64,000 nt of DNA. Origin: Cryobacterium roopkundense (GTDB taxonomy: Bacteria > Actinomycetota > Actinomycetes > Actinomycetales > Microbacteriaceae). The notes under the pieces were generated by a model. That model searched no databases. It was not told the DNA's origin and saw nothing but the letters and a program-made list of their open reading frames with translations. Position numbers and translations under genes: made by a program. Where the stretch lies: assembly GCF_014200405.1 (NCBI RefSeq), contig NZ_JACHBQ010000001.1, forward strand, positions 3,162,001-3,226,000. Reading direction: 5' to 3'. Of this stretch, positions 32,433 to 40,007 are shown in pieces. Within the stretch, counting starts at the first letter, position 1. Each line of letters opens with the position of its first letter.

Positions 32433-33068
32433 TCACTCGGGTCTGAGGGGCATCTCGCGAGGCCTCGATCGCTCGTCCCTCGCGCCTCGACCAGCGACGG
32501 GGAGGCGGGTGGGCTTGGCGAGGCGACTGGCGATGCCGCCGTTGATCCTGATGAACACGGGAACCTGCTCGCCGAGCAGGTCGTCCCAGCGAGCGACGAG
32601 GATGTCCACGTGGTCGCGGATGTCCCGCGGCGACGCCCCGCGGCGCGCGGCGACGGCGATCTTGAGCGCGGGAACGCCGCGAACCGTGAACGCTGTCACC
32701 GAGGCCGAGGCCGCGCCGGAGTACTCGGCGAGCGCGGCGCCGATGGTCTGCGCGGCGAGCGCCGACGACACGACCACGCACCCGTCGCCGGTCTTGGTGA
32801 GCAGGGTGGCGGTTTGTCCGCGCCCCTGCCGCGCGATGAACACGATCAACAGCGCGATCAGCACGGCGGCCACTCCCACGGCCAGCAGCAGGCCGTTCGG
32901 TGCGGTCACCATGTCGAGCTGACCGGAGGCGCGCTCCGCCTCGGCGGTCCAGGCCGCGAGCGCGTCGGGCAGCAGCGCCGCCGCGGCAACCGCCCCGCCC
33001 ACCGCCACGAGCACGAGGCCGAACACCAGGATGCCGATACGGTTCAGCGCCCGGTTGGTGTTGTTCAT
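32433..33068 (-). CDS. AmaP-like membrane protein of the Asp23 cluster
   Basis: 211 residues. Two membrane helices lie near residues 11-33 and 58-80, the AmaP arrangement, followed by a soluble domain with strands around ATLLTKTGDGCVVVSS. AmaP anchors Asp23-type proteins to the membrane. The final 20 or so residues (from PVAGRGARDE) are encoded by dispersed repeat copy 3, so the original stop has probably been lost and the tail added. Start ATG overlaps the DUF6286 stop. Last gene of the operon. Confidence 0.7.
   Translation of the reverse strand: MNNTNRALNRIGILVFGLVLVAVGGAVAAAALLPDALAAWTAEAERASGQLDMVTAPNGLLLAVGVAAVLIALLIVFIARQGRGQTATLLTKTGDGCVVVSSALAAQTIGAALAEYSGAASASVTAFTVRGVPALKIAVAARRGASPRDIRDHVDILVARWDDLLGEQVPVFIRINGGIASRLAKPTRLPVAGRGARDERSRPREMPLRPE
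32454..32504. repeat. Dispersed intergenic repeat, copy 3
   Basis: Reads CGCGAGGCCTCGATCGCTCG then CCTCGCGCCTCGACCAGCGA. Nearly identical to the copy at 38401-38450. It lies inside the 3' end of the AmaP-like frame and between convergent operons. Confidence 0.7.
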
Positions 33069-33649
33069 GCACCCACCACACCCTGCTTCGACACGATCAC
33101 CCGGTGACGCAGAGTGGGCGTGAGGGCGAGGTGTGAGAGCTCGTCGGCCACGGCATCCGCTATGGCGTCGCGGTTCACGGGCCACCCCGAGGCGGGCTGC
33201 ACGCGCACCTCGGCCACTCGTCGGCTCACGGACACCACCACGCGGTCGGGATCGAGGTCGGCGGCGTGCGACGCCCGCCGGGCGAGCGCCGACGCGATGG
33301 CGCGGTTGTCGACGACGAGCGCCGTGCGGCTGGTCTCCCCCACATGGTCGAAACGCCGCCCCGGGGTGAGGGCCGCCACCACGAGCACCACGCCCACGAG
33401 CGTGGCGAGCGCGCCCGCGCCCAGCAGAGCGGATGCCGCCACGCCCGCCGGCAGCTCGGCCGCCGCCGCGAGGGCCTCGCCCGGTGCCACGAGCAGCGGG
33501 GGGCGTTGCAGGAAGGCGAGCACACACTCCACCGCCACGTAAGCGAGGGCGAGGATGACGATGGCCGCGAGCGTGATGGCGAGCGCGGACTTGGCGGAAT
33601 GGGTCTCCCGGCGAACGATGCGCTGGTACGTGCTGCGATGTTTGATCAC
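33065..33649 (-). CDS. DUF6286 membrane protein of the Asp23 cluster
   Basis: 194 residues from a GTG at 33649 that overlaps the upstream stop (GTGA) and has AGGAG 8-9 nt before it. Two membrane helices: SALAITLAAIVILALAYVAV and GAGALATLVGVVLVVAAL. The C-terminal domain (VVDNRAIASALARRA to VRVQPASG) resembles an Asp23 fold. Such proteins sit beside Asp23 genes in many actinobacteria; function unknown, presumably envelope-associated. Confidence 0.72.
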   Translation of the reverse strand: MIKHRSTYQRIVRRETHSAKSALAITLAAIVILALAYVAVECVLAFLQRPPLLVAPGEALAAAAELPAGVAASALLGAGALATLVGVVLVVAALTPGRRFDHVGETSRTALVVDNRAIASALARRASHAADLDPDRVVVSVSRRVAEVRVQPASGWPVNRDAIADAVADELSHLALTPTLRHRVIVSKQGVVGA

Positions 33650-33996
33650 TGCACTCTCTCCTGAGCCTGAATGTTTGCGTCGTTGAGCCGAACTGTGACC
33701 TGTCCGATGGACGAGCCGGTGAGGTGCAGCACGCGGTCGCGAATGGTGGCCTGCGCGGCGGTAGCACGCGCGAGGATCGAGCCGGCGGCATCCGCTGCCC
33801 GACGTGGTGCGGTCAGCGAGAGCACCCGGATCGGCGCTATGGCTGTCACCTGCAGCAGGCCGTTGGCGTCGGCGAGCTGCACGCCTACCTGGCGGGCCGG
33901 CACACCCATCGCCTCGGCGGCGACGGCCGATACGACCTGTTTGAGCGCGCGCGTGGTGATGCGGTTGCGGCCGTGGGTGGCTTCGGGGATGGTCAC
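33646..33996 (-). CDS. Short Asp23/Gls24-like protein
   Basis: 116 residues from a GTG at 33996, which overlaps the DUF2273 stop (GTGA). It shows the Asp23 pattern: GRNRITTRALKQVVSAVAAE, then an alternating strand region ending IGQVTVRLNDANI. Longer upstream frames are non-coding. Probably a partner of the larger Asp23 protein at 34181-34606 in the envelope-stress scaffold. Confidence 0.7.
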   Translation of the reverse strand: MTIPEATHGRNRITTRALKQVVSAVAAEAMGVPARQVGVQLADANGLLQVTAIAPIRVLSLTAPRRAADAAGSILARATAAQATIRDRVLHLTGSSIGQVTVRLNDANIQAQERVQ

Positions 33997-34184
33997 GACG
34001 ACGAGCGCCGACCACGGAAGGCGTCGGCGACGCGGCGCAGGTCGAGGTCGCCGTCGAGCACGCGGGCCACAACTGCTCCCACGCCCATGGCCACTGCCAC
34101 CAGCAGGAAAGCCCAGAACCCGAGCATTACCGCGGTAAGGGCGAGAATCGCACCGACCGCGATGCCGATCGTGGTGTGGCTCAC
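33993..34184 (-). CDS. DUF2273 small membrane protein
   Basis: 63 residues. Two short hydrophobic helices (IGIAVGAILALTAVMLGFW, FLLVAVAMGVGAVVARV) and a charged C-terminus with DLDLRRVADAFRGRR. This matches DUF2273 proteins that accompany Asp23 genes. GTG at 34184 overlaps the Asp23 stop (GTGA), so translation is coupled. Confidence 0.75.
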   Translation of the reverse strand: MSHTTIGIAVGAILALTAVMLGFWAFLLVAVAMGVGAVVARVLDGDLDLRRVADAFRGRRSSS

Positions 34185-34606
34185 TGCAGGCGGGACGTGC
34201 TGTCGGCGGTGTCGTCATCGTCTTCGGAGGGGATGTGCACGTCGTTGACGGTCACGTTCACCTCGGTGACCTGCATGCCGATGAGGTCGCGGATGGCGGT
34301 GGACACGGCGTCGCGCACGTTGTCGGCGATGGTCTGCAGCGCCATCGGGTACTCCGCCACGATCGAGATGTCGACGGCCACCTGCGTTTCGCCGACCTCC
34401 ACGCTGACGCCCTGGGTGAGATCGGTCTGGTTCATGGCGTCGCGGATGGCGCCAAGCGCACGCGCCGCGCCGCCGCCGAGCGCGTACACGCCGGTGACGT
34501 CGCGGGCGGCGATGCCGGCGACCTTGGCGATCACACTGTCGACGATCACGGTGGTTCCGGTGCCAGCCGCGGTGAGAGCGGTGGTGGAGGGAACGGATGT
34601 AGCCAT
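34181..34606 (-). CDS. Asp23/Gls24 family envelope stress protein
   Basis: 141 residues. Classic family core: VIVDSVIAKVAGIAARDVTG, VYALGGGAARALG, then VEVGETQVAVDISIVAEYP and ending VTEVNVTVNDVHIP with an acidic tail. Asp23 proteins form abundant membrane-proximal scaffolds induced by alkaline or envelope stress. GAGGAGACC precedes the ATG. It starts a coupled block of five genes reading to 32433; a 143-bp gap separates it from the next gene upstream. Confidence 0.88.
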   Translation of the reverse strand: MATSVPSTTALTAAGTGTTVIVDSVIAKVAGIAARDVTGVYALGGGAARALGAIRDAMNQTDLTQGVSVEVGETQVAVDISIVAEYPMALQTIADNVRDAVSTAIRDLIGMQVTEVNVTVNDVHIPSEDDDDTADSTSRLQ

Positions 34607-34749
34607 GGTGGTCTCCTCGGGAATGGTATCGATGGTTCGAAACCGCCCCGGCAGCGGATTGCTACCGATCGGGCCTTCACGACTAAGACGAGCTGATCGG
34701 CCTTAATGTCACGCGCCAGTGCGCACTTTTTTCGAGCGGATGCGGCGGG

Positions 34750-35079
34750 TCAGCCGATGCGGGCCACTGTCACGGCGATCTCGGCGACCTGCTGCTCGGT
34801 GCTCTCGGTGAGGTGGTTCTGGAGGGCTTCGTAGACGCGGCGGCACACGTCGGCGGCGGCATAGCCATCCGCTACCCCGATCTTGACCGTGACGGAGAGG
34901 GCCTCGTTCTGGCGGGCCACGAAGACGGAGTTCGGGGCGGCCGGGCGGCCGACCAGGGCGCCGAGTGCCGTGCCGATCACGGTGGCGGCGAGCGGCGTGG
35001 CGGCATAGAGGCCGTCGACTCCGGGCACGGCGAGCACGATCTGGTCGAGCCGGTCGGTGGAGGGCAGCACATCACTCAT
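34750..35079 (-). CDS. Asp23-like protein
   Basis: 109 residues. Opens with a helix (RLDQIVLAVPGVDGLYAA) and a small hydrophobic stretch, then the alternating strands of the Asp23 fold (LSVTVKIGVADGYAAADVC) and a helix plus terminal strand (EIAVTVARIG). Overlaps the upstream gene by 8 bp. Its role is presumably as a paralogous scaffold subunit. Confidence 0.7.
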   Translation of the reverse strand: MSDVLPSTDRLDQIVLAVPGVDGLYAATPLAATVIGTALGALVGRPAAPNSVFVARQNEALSVTVKIGVADGYAAADVCRRVYEALQNHLTESTEQQVAEIAVTVARIG

Positions 35080-35731
35080 CGGTACTCGATTTCGGTAGGG
35101 GCTGGCGGAGGTAGACGTCGCGGATGGTGATCTCGATCGTGGCCACATTGAGGTCGGTGTGCTCGCGGAGCGCCGCGTAGACGGCCTCGCGGAGGGTCTC
35201 GGCCTTGGCGGGGATGTGCTCGCCCTGGCTCACGGCGGCGTCGATGCGGATGGTGATCGGGTCGCCGGGCACGCTCACGTCGCCGTCGAGGCGACACCGG
35301 CCCACGATAATGTTCTCGATGCCGTCGCCCGTGGCGCGGAGGATTCCGCGCACTGCGCCCTCCGTAACGACGAGGTGCGCGGTGGGCGAGGGGTGACTGA
35401 GCGGGATATCGCGGCCGGAATGCGCCTCGAGGTTGATGTTCTGCAAGATGCTCGTCACCCAGCTGTCACCGCGGTCGGTTTCACGCTCCACGTCTTGGGT
35501 GAGCAGGGAGCCCTGCACGGTGCGGAGGCGTTGCAGGCTGCGCAGGGCAATCTGACATTCGGGCGAGTCGTCGATGCCGGGGTCTGCGGGCGTGCGGCCT
35601 CGGTCGAGGTAGTCGCTGAGCTCCTCGATGGTGTGGCCAGCGAGGTGGGCCACCTCGCGATCGGGCGAATCGACGTCGAAGGCGACGAAGGGCTCGTTGG
35701 GCGCGTCTGGTGTGGGTGGGGTCATCGCCAT
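35072..35731 (-). CDS. Asp23-like protein with helical N-terminal domain
   Basis: 219 residues. Residues about 1-95 are helical (HTIEELSDYLDRGRTPADPG, then ECQIALRSLQRLRTVQ) and lie where an anti-sigma-type domain would; residues about 125-219 are Asp23-like (GDPITIRIDAAVSQGE to VATIEITIRDVYL). The ATG at 35731 has GGAG upstream and overlaps the sigma factor stop. Position directly after an ECF sigma gene raises the possibility that the N-terminal part binds that sigma factor, but no zinc motif is visible. Confidence 0.68.
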   Translation of the reverse strand: MAMTPPTPDAPNEPFVAFDVDSPDREVAHLAGHTIEELSDYLDRGRTPADPGIDDSPECQIALRSLQRLRTVQGSLLTQDVERETDRGDSWVTSILQNINLEAHSGRDIPLSHPSPTAHLVVTEGAVRGILRATGDGIENIIVGRCRLDGDVSVPGDPITIRIDAAVSQGEHIPAKAETLREAVYAALREHTDLNVATIEITIRDVYLRQPLPKSSTDE

Positions 35732-36297
35732 GCCTCCATCTCCCGGAGAAGAGTCTTGCGCGCTCGAGCGAGCAGACCGCGAACCGTGGACACCGGCAGG
35801 TCCAACTCTTCCGCAATACCAACGTAGCTGCTGCCCGCCAGCTCGCGCAGGGTCCAGCAGCGACGCTGGTCCTCTGGCAGGTCGGCGAGGGCGCGGGACA
35901 GCGCCTCGGTCTGGGACTCCGCTTCGGCCAGCCGGTGCGGAGACTGGTGCTCGGGAGCGATCGGTTCGTTGAGGTCGATGTCGGCGCGTTCGCGGCGCGC
36001 CCGCAGCCGGTCGATGCTCTTGCGACTCACGATGCGCATCAGCCAACTTTTCACGGCGGCACCGTCGTCGAGCGTGGAGAGCTGCTTCCAGGCGGTGATG
36101 AACGTCTCCTGTACGACGTCGTCCATTTCGTCGTTCGACCCGAGAACCCGCGAGGCGTAGACCCGCATGAGCGGACCGTATCGACGCACGATCACCTCGA
36201 ACGCGCGCACGTCCCCGTCTGCCGCGCGGCTGGCCAGGGTGAGGTCGGAGGCGGTGTCCAGCGGGGAGGCCACGTGCGGTCGCAGCGATGTTGGCAT
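35722..36297 (-). CDS. ECF-type RNA polymerase sigma factor
   Basis: 191 residues. Region 2: FEVIVRRYGPLMRVYASRVL, then DVVQETFITAWKQ and SWLMRIVSRKSIDRLR; region 4: DLPEDQRRCWTLRELAGSSY to ISVSTVRG-like helix (LDLPVSTVRGLLARARKTL). First gene of the Asp23 operon, hence the likely controller of the envelope-stress response. Divergent from csbD, so the 120-bp gap may hold its own target promoter. Confidence 0.9.
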   Translation of the reverse strand: MPTSLRPHVASPLDTASDLTLASRAADGDVRAFEVIVRRYGPLMRVYASRVLGSNDEMDDVVQETFITAWKQLSTLDDGAAVKSWLMRIVSRKSIDRLRARRERADIDLNEPIAPEHQSPHRLAEAESQTEALSRALADLPEDQRRCWTLRELAGSSYVGIAEELDLPVSTVRGLLARARKTLLREMEAWR

Positions 36298-36417
36298 GAC
36301 GTTCTCCCCTCACTTCTCTCGTTGCCGGAAAATTCTTTTGCGAAATGCTGTGACAAATATGCCACGGGTTTCGTCTTCGTGGTGAACACAGACAATCGAT
36401 GTGAAGGAGAGAGCACG

Positions 36418-36591
36418 ATGAGCGCATCCGACAAGATCAGCAACGCCGCCGAAGACCTCAAGGGCAAGGCCAACGAGGCCGTTGGCAAGGCCACAAATGA
36501 CGACTCGAAGGTGGCCAAGGGCAAGGCCCAGCAGGCCTCCGCGAATGTGAAGAAGGCCGGCGAGAACGTGAAGGACGCCTTTAAGGGGTAG
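36418..36591 (+). CDS. CsbD family stress protein
   Basis: 57 residues, hydrophilic and Lys/Ala-rich. The core SNAAEDLKGKANEAVGKAT and KGKAQQASANVKKAGENV is typical of CsbD-like proteins, small general-stress proteins of unknown mechanism. AAGGAG precedes the ATG. Divergent from the ECF sigma gene. The stop overlaps the convergent frame at 36581 by 11 bp. Confidence 0.88.
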   Translation: MSASDKISNAAEDLKGKANEAVGKATNDDSKVAKGKAQQASANVKKAGENVKDAFKG

Positions 36592-37453
36592 CGAGGCGGC
36601 CGGCTGGTATCCCGCCGGTCAAGGCACGACGAAGGAGCACTTGAGACCGCGCGACCCGACTCTTAGACTCGGCTCGCCGGGACTCGAGACACGCCGTAGA
36701 CGGCGTTCCTCGACCAGCGGAAAGGGGAAGCCGCGGCGCATATCCCCAACTCGCTGGTCGAGGAGCGAGGCCCGAGCGCCTCGACCAGCGAGGCGGGAAA
36801 ACCGCGGCACTGGGCACCGTGACCGGCGTGTTCAGCGCGCCGGTCACAGCGATCGGATCGGTCGCCCACGCCTGACCACTGACTGTGGCGACGGAGCCGA
36901 CCGAGGTGATGGCGAGGTGTGATGCCGCGATGTCCGCGGCATCCGTTGCCGAACCGCCGGGCGCCGACCAGACGAAGGCGCTCACCTCGCTGGCGATGGC
37001 CCAGCCCGCGGCGGAGTCGGTACTGGCGCCGGCGGCAACCTGGACGGTGCGTGAATAAGGCACGGCGCCGAAATCGATGCCCTCAAGCGACGCCGTGCGG
37101 GGGCCAGCCAGCACGACCGCCGAGGCGGTGGCGGTGGAGACCACGTTGGGAATGATGGGGTCGAGCGTGGCCAGGGTCGACTCGCCCGTGTCGACGACGT
37201 CAACCCGGTGGGTGAGCGGGTTCACCGCCACCGTTTCGGGGGTGAGGCCTGCAGGGCTCGCCTGTGTGAGGGCATCCGTGTGGCCGGTGATCCCGCGTGG
37301 GGCGGGACGGAGTTTCGTGACGGTGACGACAACGGATGCGGGGCGCTGCGTGGCGTGAAGCAGGCCAGCGGCGGAGTGCGCGGCCACGGCCGCCGGCGTG
37401 CCGTCGACCCCGATGGCGGCCGTGGCAATGAGGCTCAGGGTGCAGCTGTTCAT
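36581..37453 (-). CDS. Hypothetical protein with beta-propeller-like fragment and repeat-derived tail
   Basis: 290 residues, doubtful. The N-terminal part is Ala/Thr/Val-rich; one segment (VAVNPLTHRVDVVDTGEST) looks like a single blade of a YncE/SMP-30-type propeller. The final 80 or so residues are encoded by dispersed repeat copy 4, so the reading frame simply runs on through the repeat to a TAA at 36581. GAAGG precedes the ATG at 37453. It could be a decayed remnant of a secreted propeller protein. Function not assignable. Confidence 0.35.
   Translation of the reverse strand: MNSCTLSLIATAAIGVDGTPAAVAAHSAAGLLHATQRPASVVVTVTKLRPAPRGITGHTDALTQASPAGLTPETVAVNPLTHRVDVVDTGESTLATLDPIIPNVVSTATASAVVLAGPRTASLEGIDFGAVPYSRTVQVAAGASTDSAAGWAIASEVSAFVWSAPGGSATDAADIAASHLAITSVGSVATVSGQAWATDPIAVTGALNTPVTVPSAAVFPPRWSRRSGLAPRPASWGYAPRLPLSAGRGTPSTACLESRRAESKSRVARSQVLLRRALTGGIPAGRLATP
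36601..36797. repeat. Dispersed intergenic repeat, copy 4 (compound)
   Basis: Several pieces in both orientations: CCGGTCAAGGCACGACGAAG, a CTCGAGACACGCCG arm ending TTCCTCGACCAGCGG, then CTGGTCGAGGAGCGAGG and CTCGACCAGCGAGGCGGG. The facing arms could pair in RNA. Confidence 0.65.
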
Positions 37454-37481
37454 GGGATCACCTTCGCCGGGTCGTTGCCTA

Positions 37482-37502
37482 GTGTGTGTGTGTGTGTGTG
37501 TG
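37482..37502. repeat. TG dinucleotide tract
   Basis: About ten uninterrupted TG units, 30 nt upstream of the 37453 start on the minus strand and about 135 nt before the response regulator. Such tracts can vary in length by slippage. Confidence 0.9.
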
Positions 37503-37574
37503 CTGAGCCTGTTCCTCACGCATCAAGGTTCTCAGCAGAAAATGTCGAGCAAACCTCAGGGTATGCCGAGTTTT

Positions 37575-37605
37575 TTGTGGCGCGCAGGTGGCCATCTGTT
37601 ATGTA
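37575..37605 (+). promoter_or_regulatory. Possible promoter of the response regulator
   Basis: TTGTGG at 37575-37580 and TATGTA at 37600-37605 with a 19-bp spacer, 31 bp before the ATG at 37636. Spacing is slightly long. Confidence 0.35.
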
Positions 37606-37635
37606 ATGGATTTGTAACCTGTTTGGGGGTCACTC

Positions 37636-38376
37636 ATGAGCGATAGTCGGGCGAATCGACGTGCTGTCGTGATCGACGATGACCCAGACGTGGGAGGGCT
37701 GCTCGCCGCAATTCTCGGCGGTGCCGGATTCGACGTGAAGGTGGCTGCGGACGGGCCGACGGGACTGCACCTGGTGCGGGACTTCGCACCGGAGATCACG
37801 ACGCTGGATGTGAACATGCCCGGCGTCGACGGGTTCGAGACGCTGCGGCGCATCCGTCTGCTGAGCTCGACCCGGGTGGTGATCGTGTCGGGACGGGTGG
37901 ACGAGATCGACATGGTTCTGGGCCTCAGCGCGGGGGCCGACGACTACATTGCCAAGCCGTTTCGGGCGCGGGAGATGCGCGCGCGCATCGAGGCTGTGCT
38001 GCGCCGCTCGGCGGAGTACGGGCCGGTTTCCGTCGCGGTGCCGGAGACGGGGTGGCTGAACGCGGGCGCGGTGCGGCTGTGCGTGGCGCAGCGGGAGGCG
38101 CGGCTTCACGGTCGGTTGGTGGCTCTCACGCGCAGCGAGTTTGAGCTGCTCGCCGGGCTCGCGATCGCGTGCGGCAAGGTGTGCAGCAAGGAGCAGCTCG
38201 TCGGCACGCTGCGGCTGCGCGGCGAGGCCGGGTCGGGCCTCGTGACGGACTCGGATCGGCGGGCACTTGAGGTGCATGTGGCGAACCTGCGCAGGAAGCT
38301 CGACAATGCGGGCGCGCACGAGCTGATCGAGACCGTGCGCGGCATCGGGTATCGGGTGGCGGCGCTGGTGCGCTGA
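37636..38376 (+). CDS. OmpR-family response regulator (orphan)
   Basis: 246 residues. Receiver domain with the acidic pair in VIDDDPDV, phospho-acceptor Asp in TLDVNMPGVDG, the Ser in VIVSGR and Lys in IAKPF. A winged-helix output domain follows, with LTRSEFELLAGLA and the recognition helix near LEVHVANLRRKLD. No histidine kinase gene is adjacent, so its partner is elsewhere. The linker between the domains is rather long (about residues 120-150). Confidence 0.9.
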   Translation: MSDSRANRRAVVIDDDPDVGGLLAAILGGAGFDVKVAADGPTGLHLVRDFAPEITTLDVNMPGVDGFETLRRIRLLSSTRVVIVSGRVDEIDMVLGLSAGADDYIAKPFRAREMRARIEAVLRRSAEYGPVSVAVPETGWLNAGAVRLCVAQREARLHGRLVALTRSEFELLAGLAIACGKVCSKEQLVGTLRLRGEAGSGLVTDSDRRALEVHVANLRRKLDNAGAHELIETVRGIGYRVAALVR

Positions 38377-38400
38377 GGTGCGCTCGTCATGCAGACCAAG

Positions 38401-38450
38401 TCGCCAGGTCTCGATCGCTCGTTCCTCGCGCCTCGACCAGCGAGGGGGCG
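38401..38450. repeat. Dispersed intergenic repeat, copy 5
   Basis: GGTCTCGATCGCTCG then TTCCTCGCGCCTCGACCAGCGAGGG. Very close to copy 3. Lies just after the response regulator stop. Confidence 0.7.
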
Positions 38451-38506
38451 TCGAATTCCCCTGTGGACAACTCCCGCAAATCCCCTGGACGTGCCACGAT
38501 CGCCGC

Positions 38507-38806
38507 ATGCCGTATATGTACATCGTTCAGTGCGCCGATGGCTCCTTCTACGTCGGGAGCACCTGGAACATCGAGCGTCGGCTGTGGCAGCACACTGCCG
38601 GCGACGGCGCGGCCTACACGAGACGGCGCCGCCCCGTGACGCTCGTCTATCTCGAAGAAGGCCCTCGAATAGAAGATGCCTATGCCCGCGAGAAGCAGGT
38701 CCAGGGGTGGAGCCGCGCAAAGCGATTGGCTCTCATCGAGGGAAGACCGGCCGATCTCGCGCCGCTCAGTGTTCGCCGGCATCGCCCCGAGAAGTCCCCG
38801 CCTTGA
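38507..38806 (+). CDS. GIY-YIG domain protein (UPF0213/YhbQ type)
   Basis: 99 residues. The GIY-YIG nuclease core is seen as YMYIVQCADGSFYVGSTWN, with the Arg in ERRLWQHTAGDGAAYT and the Glu in AYAREKQVQGWSR. Stand-alone proteins of this size belong to the YhbQ group, with weak or unknown nuclease activity. No strong ribosome site precedes the ATG at 38507. Flanked by two repeat copies. Confidence 0.88.
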   Translation: MPYMYIVQCADGSFYVGSTWNIERRLWQHTAGDGAAYTRRRRPVTLVYLEEGPRIEDAYAREKQVQGWSRAKRLALIEGRPADLAPLSVRRHRPEKSPP

Positions 38807-38818
38807 CGCGCCAGTCAC

Positions 38819-38944
38819 CCCACCCCGCCGGTCGAGGCGCGACGAAGGAGCGATCGAGACCCCCCGCCGGTCGAGGCGCGACGAAGGAGCGATCGAGACC
38901 CCCGCCGGTCGATCGCTCGTGCCTCGGGTCTCGACCAGCGAGGG
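38819..38944. repeat. Dispersed intergenic repeat, copy 6 (tandem and inverted)
   Basis: Two direct units with a 39-bp period, each reading CCGCCGGTCGAGGCGCGACG then AAGGAGCGATCGAGAC, followed by a partly inverted arm GATCGCTCGTGCCTCGGG and CTCGACCAGCGAGGG. Sits in the convergent gap between the GIY-YIG and kinase genes. Confidence 0.75.
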
Positions 38945-38948
38945 CGGA

Positions 38949-39584
38949 TCAGACGCGGAGGGCGGCGCGGGCGGCTGAGCGTTCCACGATCAGGGCGTTG
39001 GCGGCGTCGACGGTTTCGGCCCAGAGCCGGGCGTCGTGGGGACTGCGGCCGTGACGCTCGTGGCGGTCGACGAGGCGACGCATCCGCTCGGGGGACGGGG
39101 TGTCGCAGAACCAGACCTCGGCGGCAATCCGGGGGATCTCCGACCACGGATGCCGGTCGACCAGCAGGTAATTTCCCTCGGTGACGACGATGCGCACGGA
39201 CGGATCGATGGCGATGGCTCCCGTGACGCCTTCGTCGACGGCGCGGTCGAAGCTGGGGGCAAAAACGGTGTGCTCGCGTTCTGTCGCCAGGCGGCGGAGC
39301 AGGGCGACGAAACCGTGGGCGTCGAAGGTGTCGATCGCGCCCTTGCGGTCGTGCCTTCCGAGCCGGTCCAGGGTGGCGTTGGCGAGGTGGAAACCGTCCA
39401 TGGGGAGATGAACGGCGGTGCCCGGGGCGGTGTCGTTGAGACGGGCCACGAGGGTGCGGGCGAGGGTGGTCTTGCCGGCTCCGGGGCTGCCGGCAATGCC
39501 GAGGACGACGCGGGCGCCGTGCGACGGCTCGAGCAGACCGAGGGCGCGGCGCGCGAGGGAGTCGAGGGCGGGTGGGTCGGTCAT
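38949..39584 (-). CDS. Nucleoside/pantothenate kinase-like P-loop protein
   Basis: 211 residues. P-loop GIAGSPGAGKTTLA (residues about 29-42), then AVHLPMDGFHLANATLDRLG, a DGFH motif shared by uridine kinase/PanK-type enzymes, then VVTEGNYLLVD and a lid around RMRRLVDRHERHGRS. Such proteins phosphorylate a nucleoside, sugar or similar alcohol; the substrate is not readable. The ATG at 39584 has a G-rich stretch upstream. Unlike true uridine kinases it is not followed by a UPRT domain. Confidence 0.82.
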   Translation of the reverse strand: MTDPPALDSLARRALGLLEPSHGARVVLGIAGSPGAGKTTLARTLVARLNDTAPGTAVHLPMDGFHLANATLDRLGRHDRKGAIDTFDAHGFVALLRRLATEREHTVFAPSFDRAVDEGVTGAIAIDPSVRIVVTEGNYLLVDRHPWSEIPRIAAEVWFCDTPSPERMRRLVDRHERHGRSPHDARLWAETVDAANALIVERSAARAALRV

Positions 39585-39634
39585 CCCCCCATCCTGCCGC
39601 ACGGCTCCTGGTGACGGCGCCGCGCGGCTCCCGC

Positions 39635-39725
39635 GCGCCCGAAACCGGCTCGTGCGCAGGGCGCTGCGCCCGAAACCTGCACGGGCGCCCGCAATACCGC
39701 CCGCCCGAGCAGTTTTCGGGCGCGC
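39635..39725. repeat. GCGCCCGAAACC direct and inverted motif in an intergenic gap
   Basis: GCGCCCGAAACC at 39635-39646 and 39666-39677 (31 bp apart), and the near-inverse GTTTTCGGGCGC at 39712-39723. It lies between the kinase and the next gene and could form stem-loops ending minus-strand transcription. Confidence 0.45.
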
Positions 39726-39739
39726 CACCCGCCGGGAGG

Positions 39740-39997
39740 TCAGGTCTCGGGGTTCCGGCGGGCGATGTCGGCACGCAGGGCCGCTTCGCGCAGCAGGGAC
39801 GCCTCGAGCAGGGCCTTCGTGGCGTCCAGCTCGGCCTGCACCCTGACCAGACGCGCGGCCAGCAGGGGGTCGGGGGTCGGCGACATCCGCTCTCGGGATT
39901 TTTCGACGACGGCGGGCTCGTGAGTGCCGCCGAGGCCGAGGAGCAGCGAGCGGAGTTCCCGGGCCGATCGACGAACATCATTTTCATGAATAGTCAC
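39740..39997 (-). CDS. Small hypothetical coiled-coil protein
   Basis: 85 residues from a GTG at 39997 with GAAGGG 7 nt upstream. Charged and helical: RRSARELRSLLLGLG at the N-terminus, then a probable coiled coil (RLVRVQAELDATKALLEASLL, heptad-like Leu spacing). No recognised family. Follows the membrane protein at 40008 by 10 nt, so probably in one operon with it. Confidence 0.55.
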   Translation of the reverse strand: MTIHENDVRRSARELRSLLLGLGGTHEPAVVEKSRERMSPTPDPLLAARLVRVQAELDATKALLEASLLREAALRADIARRNPET

Positions 39998-40007
39998 GGG
40001 GCGCCCT

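Noticed and set aside
38819..38944. CRISPR array
   Set aside because: Only two direct units without spacers; the sequence belongs to the dispersed intergenic repeat.
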